From contig NZ_CAKAKL010000012.1 of assembly GCF_916619195.1 (NCBI RefSeq), positions 1 through 64,000 on the forward strand: DNA of 64,000 nt, written 5' to 3'. This document shows, one piece after another, positions 23,136 through 30,580 of the stretch. Under the pieces are notes generated by a model. That model did not search any database, was not told the origin of the DNA, and was given only the letters and a program-made list of their open reading frames with translations. The translations under genes were made by a program, and so were the position numbers. The stretch comes from Inquilinus sp. Marseille-Q2685 (lineage in GTDB: Bacteria; Pseudomonadota; Alphaproteobacteria; DSM-16000; Inquilinaceae). Numbering within the stretch: the first letter of the stretch is position 1; each line of letters starts with the position of its first letter.

Positions 23136-24425
23136 TCAGGCGGTCGCTTCAGCTAGCCGGCCAGCGGCGGGGCGGGAACCGCGGCCGATCGCCAGCACCA
23201 TGAAGGCAGTGCCGACGCAGATCACCCCGGCGATCAGGAAGGCCAGGAGGTAGCCGTCCATGGCAGTGCGGATCACCCCGGCGCCGAAGGCGGCGGTGGC
23301 GGCGCCGACCTGGTGCGCCGCGGCGATCCAGCCGAACACCACCGGCGCGTCGTCCTTGCCGAAGGCGTCGGTGGTCAGCTTCAGCGTCGGCGGCACCGTG
23401 GCGATCCAGTCGAGGCCGTAGAACACGGCGAAGACCGACAGGCCGTAGAAGCTGAAGCCGGAGAAGGGCAGGTACACCAGCGACAGGCCGCGCAGGCCGT
23501 AATACCAGAACAGCAGCCAGCGGCTGGAGTAGCGGTCGGACAGCCAGCCCGAGGCGGTGGTGCCGATCAGGTCGAAGATGCCCATGGCGGCCAGCAGCAG
23601 GGCGCCGGTGGTGGCCGGAATGCCCTGGTCCATGCAGGCGGCGATCAGATGGGTGCCGATCAGCCCGTTGGTGGTCAGGCCGCAGACGAAGAAGCTGCCG
23701 GCCAGCAGCCAGAAATCGCGCTTCTTCGTGGCCCGGCCGAGGATGCGGAAGGCGGTGACGATCGGGTTGCCGGTGGCGGCGGCCGGTGCGGCCCCCGGCG
23801 CCTCGCCCAGGCGGGACAGGCCGACATCCTGCGGCCGCTCCGGCAGCAGCAGGGCCACCAGCGGGATCATCGCGGCCACCACGGCGGCGACCACCCAGGC
23901 CACCGGCTGCCAGCCGAAATTCTCGGCGACCTCGGCCAGGATCGGCAGGAACACCAGCGACCCGGTGGCGGTGCTGGCGGTCAGGAGGCCCATGACCAGG
24001 CCGCGCCGCTCCTGGAACCAGCGGTTGACGATGGTGGCGCCGAACACCATGGCGGCGATGCCGCTGCCGAAGCCGACCAGCACGCCCCAGGTCAGCACCA
24101 GCTGCCATTCCTGGGTGATCAGGGTCGAGCCGGACACGGCGGCGGCCAGCAGCGCCAGGGCGAAGATGATCACCGGGCGGATGCCGAAGCGCTGCATCGC
24201 CGCCGCGGCGAAGGGCCCCATCAGCCCGTAGAGGAAGATGTTCACGCCGATGGCGAAGGAGATGGCGTCGCGGCTCCAGCCGAAGGACTGCTCCAGCGGC
24301 ACGATCAGCACGCTGGGCGTCGCCCGGACGCCTGCGGCGGAGAGCAGGACCAGGAAGGCGACCGCAGCCGCGATCCAGCCGAAATGCATGCGGCCCGATA
24401 CCAGGCGGGCGACAAGGGCGGTCAT
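23136..24425 (-). CDS. MFS transporter
   Basis: This 429-aa inner-membrane protein has 12 predicted transmembrane helices. The cytoplasmic loop between helices 2 and 3 reads AAAAMQRFGIRPVI, and GWLSDRYSSRW appears between helices 8 and 9. It looks like the oxalate/formate antiporter-like or monocarboxylate-type MFS group (GWSRDAISFAIGVNIFLYGLMGPFA in helices 1-2). Substrate specificity is not evident. It diverges from a TetR gene, and two TetR-type palindromes lie in the shared promoter, so it is the likely target of that repressor. Confidence 0.88.
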   Translation of the reverse strand: MTALVARLVSGRMHFGWIAAAVAFLVLLSAAGVRATPSVLIVPLEQSFGWSRDAISFAIGVNIFLYGLMGPFAAAAMQRFGIRPVIIFALALLAAAVSGSTLITQEWQLVLTWGVLVGFGSGIAAMVFGATIVNRWFQERRGLVMGLLTASTATGSLVFLPILAEVAENFGWQPVAWVVAAVVAAMIPLVALLLPERPQDVGLSRLGEAPGAAPAAATGNPIVTAFRILGRATKKRDFWLLAGSFFVCGLTTNGLIGTHLIAACMDQGIPATTGALLLAAMGIFDLIGTTASGWLSDRYSSRWLLFWYYGLRGLSLVYLPFSGFSFYGLSVFAVFYGLDWIATVPPTLKLTTDAFGKDDAPVVFGWIAAAHQVGAATAAFGAGVIRTAMDGYLLAFLIAGVICVGTAFMVLAIGRGSRPAAGRLAEATA

Positions 24426-24494
24426 CGGGAGTCCCCTACAGCTGCGGCGGAGGTCCGTTGCGACTGGACAACGGCTGCGATCCGGCCCAAATGT

Positions 24495-24538
24495 AACCGA
24501 TCGGTTCGTCGGCTGCAAAGACGTACGAACCGGTCGGT
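24495..24538. promoter_or_regulatory. Pair of TetR-type operators between MFS and tetR
   Basis: AACCGATCGGTT (24495-24506) is a perfect 12-bp palindrome and GAACCGGTCGGT (24527-24538) is a near copy 32 bp away. Both lie in the divergent promoter, where a TetR-family repressor would control the MFS gene and itself. Confidence 0.65.
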
Positions 24539-24565
24539 CACATGTCAAGCCCGAGAGGTGGGACG

Positions 24566-25195
24566 ATGGCGCAGACGAAGACGACCGGGGAGGCCGCGGC
24601 GGCGGGCGGCGCGGCGCCGAAGCGGGCGCGCGACCGGATCTTCGCGGTCGCCGATGAGCTGTTCTACCGCCAGGGCATCCGCGCGGTCGGGGTCGACACC
24701 ATCGCCAAGGAGGCGGGGGTGGCCAAGATCAGCCTGTACCGCGCTTTTCCGTCCAAGGACGACCTTGTCGTCGCCTATCTCGAGGACCGCAACGCCGATT
24801 ACTGGCAGCGCTGGGACAAGGCTTTCGACAAGCATGAGGGCGATCCCCGGGCGCAGCTGCGCGCCCTGATGGAGTATCTGGCCGACCGCACCACCGCGCC
24901 AGGCTATCGCGGCTGCCCCTTCACCAACGACGCCACCGAGTTCCCCGAACCGAGCCATCCCGGCCGCCGGGTGGCCGAGGCGAACAAGCGCGAGCTGCGG
25001 CAGCGCCTGCTGCGCCTGGCCGAGGCGCTCGGCGCGCCCGACCCGCAGGCGCTGGCCGACGGTCTGGTGCTGCTGGTCGAGGGCGCCTATGCGATCAGCC
25101 AGACCCTGCGCGGCCGCGACGGCCCGGGCAAGGCGATCGTCTGGGCGGCCGAGGCGCTGGTCGAGGCGCAGCTCAGGCGGGACGAGAGCGCCTGA
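24566..25195 (+). CDS. TetR/AcrR family transcriptional regulator
   Basis: This 209-aa one-component repressor has an N-terminal TetR helix-turn-helix (about residues 18-62: RIFAVADELFYRQGIRAVG, then TIAKEAGVAKISLYRAFPSK). It has an all-helical ligand-binding domain containing CPFTNDATEFPEPSHP. It diverges from the MFS transporter and probably binds the two palindromes at 24495-24538. The ATG at 24566 is preceded by GAGGTGGG; an in-frame ATG at 24542 would overlap the operator zone. Confidence 0.9.
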   Translation: MAQTKTTGEAAAAGGAAPKRARDRIFAVADELFYRQGIRAVGVDTIAKEAGVAKISLYRAFPSKDDLVVAYLEDRNADYWQRWDKAFDKHEGDPRAQLRALMEYLADRTTAPGYRGCPFTNDATEFPEPSHPGRRVAEANKRELRQRLLRLAEALGAPDPQALADGLVLLVEGAYAISQTLRGRDGPGKAIVWAAEALVEAQLRRDESA

Positions 25196-25201
25196 GCCGG
25201 C

Positions 25202-25747
25202 CTACCGCCGGTCCAGCCCCAGCCGCTTCAGCTCCGCCTCCCGCCGCGGCGCGTCGGAGGCGAGGAAGAACTCGTCCAGCTGCGGCGGCGCCACCCGCGT
25301 GCCCGACAGCATGGCGTGTGCTTGGCCGCGGTGGTGGATCTGGTGCTGGAACAGGTGCGACAGGATGGCCGTGACCGTCTCGCGATAGGCGACGCCGTCG
25401 CGGCGGTCGATCGGCACCACCCGGTCGAGGCCGGCGGCGTCGAGCCCGTCGCAGAACCGGACCAGGTCGCGGTCCATCTGGGCCTGGGCGGCGGCCAGGT
25501 CGACCGCGTCGGGATAGGGGATCGGGTCGATCGGATATGCCCGGCCGGTGCCCTTGAGATCGGCCAGGTACGAGCGGTCGACGATCAGGATATGGTTCAG
25601 CGTCCGCCGCAGCGAGGGGAAGAAGCCGGTGCGCGGCGCCGCGAACTCCTCCGGCGTCAGCCTGAGGCACGCGGCATGCAGCCGGGCATTGGCCCAGGCG
25701 TTGTTGCGGGCCATCTGGCGGAAATGATCGGCCAGCGATGCCGCCAT
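25202..25747 (-). CDS. DinB family protein (putative metal-dependent enzyme)
   Basis: This 181-aa four-helix-bundle protein of the DinB/YfiT superfamily has metal-ligand histidines in RTLNHILIVDR and in LSHLFQHQIHHRGQ, as in nickel- or zinc-binding members. Members include thiol-dependent transferases and DNA-damage-inducible proteins of unknown role. The segment KGTGRAYPIDPIPYPD is usual in the alphaproteobacterial subgroup. It converges with the TetR gene, separated by 6 bp, and is not obviously linked in function. Confidence 0.85.
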   Translation of the reverse strand: MAASLADHFRQMARNNAWANARLHAACLRLTPEEFAAPRTGFFPSLRRTLNHILIVDRSYLADLKGTGRAYPIDPIPYPDAVDLAAAQAQMDRDLVRFCDGLDAAGLDRVVPIDRRDGVAYRETVTAILSHLFQHQIHHRGQAHAMLSGTRVAPPQLDEFFLASDAPRREAELKRLGLDRR

Positions 25748-25932
25748 GCGATCCTCCCTGATTTTGGGGACAGTCGACCTGCCTTCCCGCTCCGGATCAA
25801 GGGAATACTGGTGCGCGCGAAGGCATCGTCCAGGCCGTCCCGCTTCGATCCGCCGACAATCCGCCGCAGCGCGCCGGCCCGGCCGATGCCCTAGGCTGTC
25901 CTCCCGGCAGCAACGAAGCGGGCCGGAGCGGC

Positions 25933-26388
25933 ATGATCGAGCGGGAACCCTACAGCTGGCGGCAGGATCCGGCAGTGCCGCCCTTCCCCGACGACCGGCC
26001 GGTGATCGTGTTCGACGGTCAGTGCGTGCTGTGCTCCGGCTGGGCCCGGTTCATCCTGAAGCACGACACGGCGAAGCGGTTCCGGCTGCTGCCGGCGCAA
26101 TCGCCGACCGGCCGGGCGCTCTACATCCATTTCGGGCTCGACCCGGAGGATTACGAGACCAACATCCTGCTGGCCGACGGCGTCGCCTGGCTGAAGTCGG
26201 AGAGCGTGATCCGCACCGCGCTCGGCCTCGGCTTCCCGTGGTCGCTGACCGCGGCGCTGCTGGTCCTGCCCTTCGGCTGGCGCGAGAGGCTGTACGACCT
26301 TCTGGCCCGCAACCGCTTCCGCCTGTTCGGCCGCAGCGACAGCTGCGTGCTGCCGGCTCCGGGGCAGGAGGACCGCTTCCTGACATGA
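25933..26388 (+). CDS. DCC family thiol-disulfide oxidoreductase-like protein
   Basis: This 151-aa protein belongs to the DUF393/DCC family, named for DxxCxxC. The motif is FDGQCVLCSG with Asp28, Cys31 and Cys34, followed by LPAQSPTGRAL and ILLADGVAWLKSESVIR, all standard for the family. Members have a thioredoxin-like fold with uncertain physiological role. Its TGA overlaps the ATG of the next gene (ATGA at 26385-26388), so it is translationally coupled to a saccharopine-dehydrogenase-like protein. Confidence 0.9.
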   Translation: MIEREPYSWRQDPAVPPFPDDRPVIVFDGQCVLCSGWARFILKHDTAKRFRLLPAQSPTGRALYIHFGLDPEDYETNILLADGVAWLKSESVIRTALGLGFPWSLTAALLVLPFGWRERLYDLLARNRFRLFGRSDSCVLPAPGQEDRFLT

Positions 26389-28160
26389 GCGGCGATCACC
26401 GCCTGCGCGTCCTGATCCTGGGCGGATACGGCACTTTCGGGGGCCGGCTGGCCCGGCTGCTGGCGGAGGACCCGCGGCTGACGCTGCTGATCGCCGGCCG
26501 GTGGCAGGCCAAGGCGGAGGCGTTCTGCCGGGCTCTGGGCGGCGCGGCCGAGGCGGTGCCTCTGGCCTTCGACCGCGACGGCGCCGACCGGATCGCCGCC
26601 ATCCGCGCGGACATCGTGGTCGACGCCACCGGCCCGTTCCAGGCCTATGGCGAGGCGCCCTACCGGGTGGTCGAGGCCTGCATCGCCGCCGGCGCCGACT
26701 ATCTCGACCTGGCCGACGGCGCCGAATTCGTCGAGGGCATCGGCCGCTTCGACGACGCCGCCCGGGCCCGCGGCATCGCCGTGCTGTCCGGCGTCAGCAG
26801 CTTTCCGGTGCTGACCGCGGCCGTGGTCCGGCACCTCGCCGAAGGCCTCCAGGTCGACGCCATCGCCGGCGGCATCGCCCCCTCGCCCTATGCCGGGGTC
26901 GGCCTGAACGTGATCCGCGCCATCGCCTCCTATGCCGGGCAGGAGGTGCGGCTGACGCGCGGCGGCGCGCCAGCCGCGGGCCGGGCGCTGATCGAGACCC
27001 GGCGCTGGACCATCGCGCCGCCGGGCCGCCTGCCTCTGCGCAACACCCGCTTCTCCCTGGTCGACGTGCCCGACCTGCGGCTGCTGCCGGCGCTGTGGCC
27101 GGGGCTGCGCGAGATCTGGATCGGCGCCGGCCCGGTGCCGGCGGTGCTGCATCGCGGCCTCAACGTCCTGGCCCGGCTGGTGCGGATCGGCCTGATCCCG
27201 ACCCTGCGCCCCCTGGCGCCGCTGTTCCACGTCGCCATCAACCGGCTGCGCTGGGGCGAGCATCGCGGCGGCATGATCGTCGTCGTCCGGGGCCGCGACG
27301 CGACGGGACAGCCGGTGGAACGGTCCTGGCACATGCTGGCCGAAGGCGATGACGGGCCGCTGATCCCGTCGATGGCCGCGGCCGCGGTGATCCTGCGCCG
27401 GCTGCAGGGCCTGCGCCCCGCGCCCGGGGCTCGGGCCGCCACGGAGGAGCTGGAGCTGGCGGATTACCGGCCGCTCTTCGCCGGGCGGGCGATCGTCCAT
27501 GGCTGTCGCGAGGCATCGGCCGAAACGGCGCGCCAGCCGCTCTACCGCCGCCTGCTGGGCGAGGCGTGGGCGGCGCTGCCGGAGCCGGTCCGGGCGATGC
27601 ACGACCTCTCCGGCGAAAAACGGGTCTCCGGCCGGGCCGAGGTCGAGCGCGGGACCGGCCTGCCGGCCCGGCTGATTGCGGCGCTGATCGGCTTTCCCGC
27701 GGCCGGACGCGACGTGCCGGTCGAGGTGACCTTCCAGGCCCGGGACGGCGTCGAGACCTGGTGTCGCCGCTTCGCCGGCCGCGCCTTCTCCAGCACCCAG
27801 CGGGCCGGGCGCGGCCGCTCCGAGGGGCTGCTGGAGGAGCGCTTCGGGCCGGTGCGGGTCGGGCTGGCGCTGGTGCTGGAGGGCGACCGGCTGCGCCTGG
27901 TGGTCAGGCGCTGGAGCCTGCTGGGCCTGCCGATGCCGCCGGTCCTGGCCCCGGGCGGCGAAGCCTGGGAGACCGCGGCGGAGGGCCGGTTTCGCTTCCA
28001 TGTCGAGATCCGCCACCGCTGGGCCGGGCTGATCGTCCGCTACCGCGGCTGGCTGGCGCCGGAGGGGCAGGCGCCTGCGGAGGGGCGGCTGCCCCTCGTC
28101 CAGGACTACGCCGACCGTAACGCGAAGCGGCGCTTTGCGTCCTCCGACGCCGGCATATAG
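26385..28160 (+). CDS. Saccharopine dehydrogenase-like protein with DUF4166 domain
   Basis: This 591-aa two-domain protein starts with a Rossmann fold (about 1-130) with the nucleotide-binding loop VLILGGYGTFGGRLARLL and VVDATGPFQAYG. A catalytic-like region follows (about 130-350). The C-terminal 200 residues match DUF4166 (RLLGEAWAALPEPVRAMHD, ending with LVQDYADRNAKRRFAS). It is an oxidoreductase-like protein of unknown reaction; true lysine-pathway activity is unlikely. The coupled start within the DCC gene points to a joint function. The 3' end overlaps the convergent VOC gene by 55 bp. Confidence 0.85.
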   Translation: MSGDHRLRVLILGGYGTFGGRLARLLAEDPRLTLLIAGRWQAKAEAFCRALGGAAEAVPLAFDRDGADRIAAIRADIVVDATGPFQAYGEAPYRVVEACIAAGADYLDLADGAEFVEGIGRFDDAARARGIAVLSGVSSFPVLTAAVVRHLAEGLQVDAIAGGIAPSPYAGVGLNVIRAIASYAGQEVRLTRGGAPAAGRALIETRRWTIAPPGRLPLRNTRFSLVDVPDLRLLPALWPGLREIWIGAGPVPAVLHRGLNVLARLVRIGLIPTLRPLAPLFHVAINRLRWGEHRGGMIVVVRGRDATGQPVERSWHMLAEGDDGPLIPSMAAAAVILRRLQGLRPAPGARAATEELELADYRPLFAGRAIVHGCREASAETARQPLYRRLLGEAWAALPEPVRAMHDLSGEKRVSGRAEVERGTGLPARLIAALIGFPAAGRDVPVEVTFQARDGVETWCRRFAGRAFSSTQRAGRGRSEGLLEERFGPVRVGLALVLEGDRLRLVVRRWSLLGLPMPPVLAPGGEAWETAAEGRFRFHVEIRHRWAGLIVRYRGWLAPEGQAPAEGRLPLVQDYADRNAKRRFASSDAGI

Positions 28161-28519
28161 AGGGACACGGCGTTGCCCTCCGGGTCCCGGAACTGGAACG
28201 TCGCATTGCCCCACGGCATTGTCTTCAACTCATGCACAAGGACGACGCTGTCTTTGAGACGTGCATATTCGGACTGGATGTCGTCGACCTGCAGCTCGAT
28301 GACCAGACTGCGATTGGTGGCCGGCGCGGCGCTGCCTTCCTGCCAAAGCGCGACGGTCTCGACGGCCCCGATAGCCCCGATAGCCAGGGTGGCGCCGGGC
28401 AGAACGATCTCGGCAAAGACCGGCGCAAGCCACTGCGCCTTGATTCTCGTGACCATCTCGTAGAAGGCGACCATCGAGCCGATGTCGGCGGTGATGATCC
28501 TGACCGACGCGAATTTCAC
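28106..28519 (-). CDS. VOC (glyoxalase/bleomycin-resistance) family protein
   Basis: This 137-aa protein has the vicinal-oxygen-chelate fold, with paired beta-alpha-beta-beta-beta modules. It starts with VKFASVRIITADIGSMVAFYEMVT and ends with a second half containing ATFQFRDPEGNAVSLYMP, the signature of the fold. It may be a metal-dependent dioxygenase/glyoxalase or an antibiotic-binding protein; the substrate is not clear. The start is a GTG at 28519 preceded by AGGAGACTCCCC, a good ribosome binding site. The tail overlaps the end of the convergent gene by 55 bp. Confidence 0.85.
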   Translation of the reverse strand: MKFASVRIITADIGSMVAFYEMVTRIKAQWLAPVFAEIVLPGATLAIGAIGAVETVALWQEGSAAPATNRSLVIELQVDDIQSEYARLKDSVVLVHELKTMPWGNATFQFRDPEGNAVSLYMPASEDAKRRFALRSA

Positions 28520-28584
28520 GGGGAGTCTCCTGGTATCGACGGCCTCGCGGGCCACCGGGAGCTTGTCGCATGGTCCTGCTGCCA

Positions 28585-28684
28585 CCGTCATGGCAACAGG
28601 CTCGCCATGGCGCGCCCCGAAGGAGCGTGGCCATCCAGGAATCGCGCCACTGGATCACCACGTCGCTCCTCCTCGCGATGACGA
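28585..28684. repeat. CGTCATGGC / CGCGATGACG palindromic repeat
   Basis: The element begins CCGTCATGGC and ends CTCCTCGCGATGACGATAAGG. Its centre has GGCCATCCAGGAATCG opposite CACTGGATCACCACG. It is a diverged copy of the element at 49671-49764. Confidence 0.6.
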
Positions 28685-28718
28685 TAAGGGGATAATCCGC
28701 AACCGAGGACAGCCGACC

Positions 28719-29561
28719 TCAGCGCGCCAGCCGCAGCACGGCGTCAAACAGGAGCGTGCCGTGCTGGCCGATCTGCTCCACCACGTCGAAATGGTGCCGG
28801 CCCGGCACCGCGATTGGGGCGCGGGCGAGGTTCGGCCAGGCCGCGGCCATCAGCGCCGACTGGCGGTGGAACTCCGGCGTCTCGTCGCCGCCGACCAAGA
28901 GCTCCAGCGGCGCGCCGTGCTGTGGCTCCGGCGACTCGTGCAGGCTCCAGCCCGAGGCCTGCTCCGGCGTCAGGCGGATCAGTTCGTTCATGCTGGTGCG
29001 CAGGAGCGGCCGCAGGTCGAACACGCCGGAGATCGACAGGCCGCCGGCGAAGGGCGCCGCCGGCAGGCCGCGCGCCGCCCAGTCGGTCGCCAGCATCGAC
29101 GCGGTCAGGTAGCCGCCGGCGGAATGGCCGCTGACGATCAGGCACCGCCGCTCGGCCTCGCCCAGGAGGCTCGCCCAGGCGAAGGCGACGGCGCGGCGGC
29201 AACTGCCGGCGATGCCGGCGACCGTGGTCTGCGGACACAGCGGGTAGTTCAGCACCACCGTGGTGAAGCCGGCCGGCACCAGCGCCGCGGCCGCCCAGGA
29301 CACCTCGTCCTTGGATGAGGCGCGCCAGTAGCCGCCATGGATGAACACCACGGCGCCGCGCGGCCGGTCGGCGCGGAACAGGTCCAGCGTCTCGCGCGGG
29401 TCCGCGCCATAGGCGATGCCGGCCCGGTGCGGCAGCCGCGCCCGGGTGGCGGCCGCGGCTTCCAGCCAGCGGCCGAACACGGCCGGCAGGTCCGGGACGG
29501 CGACCCGCGGGTTGTACTCCCGCTCGCACCAGTCCGGGTCGTCGTAATGGAGCTTGGTCAT
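28719..29561 (-). CDS. Alpha/beta hydrolase, kynurenine formamidase-like
   Basis: This 280-aa serine hydrolase has the oxyanion motif HGGYWRASSKDEVS, the HGGxW signature found in kynurenine formamidases and related arylformamidases/esterases. The nucleophile elbow is VSGHSAGGYL, and late acidic and His residues lie in VGGDETPEF and VPGRHHFDVV. It begins MTKLHYDDPDWCEREYNPR, also typical of that group. The reaction would be hydrolysis of N-formylkynurenine or a comparable aryl amide or ester. It lies at the 3' end of a catabolic gene run for a CoA-activated aromatic acid, which would fit tryptophan-to-anthranilate chemistry, but the other kyn genes are not in the window. Confidence 0.82.
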   Translation of the reverse strand: MTKLHYDDPDWCEREYNPRVAVPDLPAVFGRWLEAAAATRARLPHRAGIAYGADPRETLDLFRADRPRGAVVFIHGGYWRASSKDEVSWAAAALVPAGFTTVVLNYPLCPQTTVAGIAGSCRRAVAFAWASLLGEAERRCLIVSGHSAGGYLTASMLATDWAARGLPAAPFAGGLSISGVFDLRPLLRTSMNELIRLTPEQASGWSLHESPEPQHGAPLELLVGGDETPEFHRQSALMAAAWPNLARAPIAVPGRHHFDVVEQIGQHGTLLFDAVLRLAR

Positions 29562-29590
29562 GGCACCTGCCATTGCTGGACCCCTTTTCT

Positions 29591-29668
29591 TGTCATGCCC
29601 GGGCTTGACCCGGGCATCCAGAGAGCGTCGACACCCTCTGGATTGCCGGGTCAAGCCCGGCAATGACA
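29591..29668. repeat. TGTCATGCCCGGGCTTGACC palindromic repeat, copy 1
   Basis: The element reads TGTCATGCCCGGGCTTGACC, then CGGGCATCCAG, then a variable centre, then CTCTGGATTGCCGGGTCAAG and CCCGGCAATGACA. Each arm is itself a hairpin. A second copy in the same orientation is at 32251-32340; the two flank the RidA-thioesterase-ligase genes. Confidence 0.85.
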
Positions 29669-29678
29669 CTGGAGAGAT

Positions 29679-30125
29679 TTACTCCGGCAGCACGGCGGTG
29701 GCCTCGATCTCGACCAGCGCCTCCCGCTCCACCAGCTCGACCACCCGCATCACCGCCATGGCCGGGTAATGCGCGCCCATCACCTCGCGATAGGCCCGGC
29801 CGAGCGGCTTCAGGTTCGCGCGGTAGGCCTCCATGTCGGTGACGTACCAGGTCAGCCGGGCGATATGCTGCGGGCCGGCCCCGGCCTCGGCCAGCACCGC
29901 CAGGATGTTGCGCAGCGCCTGGGCGATCTGGCCGACCATGCCCTCGGCGAAGCGGCCCTCGGCGTCCCAGCCGATCTGGCCGCCGACGAAGACGACCCGG
30001 CCGCGGCCCATCATGCCGTTGGCATAGCCCTTCGGCGCCGGCCAGCCTTCCGGCTGCAGCGTCACCAGGCCGCCCTCCGTCGCCGCGGCCGCCCGGGCCT
30101 GACCGATCATCGTCACGTCGCGCAT
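29679..30125 (-). CDS. RidA family protein, second copy, in the aryl-CoA catabolic operon
   Basis: This 148-aa RidA-superfamily protein has PEGWPAPKGYANGMMGRGR near the N-terminus. The C-terminal signature is MAVMRVVELVEREALVEIEAT. The classical Arg of RidA (in the ARxxVGVxxLP motif) is represented by the MRVVELVE segment, which keeps an arginine. RidA-like proteins accompany 2-aminobenzoyl-CoA and related CoA-ring degradation genes, where they may deaminate enamines. Its start overlaps the preceding thioesterase gene by 13 bp, so it is part of the operon. Confidence 0.85.
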   Translation of the reverse strand: MRDVTMIGQARAAAATEGGLVTLQPEGWPAPKGYANGMMGRGRVVFVGGQIGWDAEGRFAEGMVGQIAQALRNILAVLAEAGAGPQHIARLTWYVTDMEAYRANLKPLGRAYREVMGAHYPAMAVMRVVELVEREALVEIEATAVLPE

Positions 30126-30580
30126 CTCCGCTGATAGGCCTCCACCGCCGCCCGGATGTCCGCCGGGATCGGGATCGGCGCCGCCTCGTGGATATCCGTG
30201 GTCACCAGCACCAGCCGTCCGATCAGGACCGGCTCGCCGTCGCGATGGCCGTGGAACGCCAGGCCGATCGAGCTGCGGCCGACCCGCTCGACCAGCAGGG
30301 TCAGGCTGAGGACATCACCCAGCCGCGCCGGCTTCACGTAATCGCATTCGGCCCGGACATAGCCCAGCCCGACCCGGCGGCGCTGGATGATATCGGGATA
30401 GTCGAGGCCGAGCTCCGCCGCGAACCATTCCTCCACCGCGCCCTGCATCATGGTGAAGTACCGGGCGAAGAAGACGATGCCGGCGGTGTCGCAATGCTCG
30501 AACCGGATCGGCTGCCGGGCGGCGAAGGCGGCTTCCGGCAGCTCGGCGGCAGCCAATGGGACGCGGCGTGTGTCGCTCAT
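30113..30580 (-). CDS. Acyl-CoA thioesterase, 4-hydroxybenzoyl-CoA thioesterase type
   Basis: This 155-aa hotdog-fold thioesterase hydrolyses aryl- or acyl-CoA. It contains RFEHCDTAGIVFFARYFTMM with the catalytic aspartate of the 4-hydroxybenzoyl-CoA thioesterase family, then AVEEWFAAELGLDY and RVGLGYVRAECDYVKPARLGD. The role in such operons is release of CoA from dead-end thioesters. The start ATG lies inside the end of the CoA-ligase gene (4-bp overlap), and its own end overlaps the RidA start. Confidence 0.88.
   Translation of the reverse strand: MSDTRRVPLAAAELPEAAFAARQPIRFEHCDTAGIVFFARYFTMMQGAVEEWFAAELGLDYPDIIQRRRVGLGYVRAECDYVKPARLGDVLSLTLLVERVGRSSIGLAFHGHRDGEPVLIGRLVLVTTDIHEAAPIPIPADIRAAVEAYQRRCAT

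Noticed and set aside
20822-23203. A 793-codon plus-strand frame
   Set aside because: It is antisense to the PfpI and ThDP-enzyme genes and has no recognisable domain.
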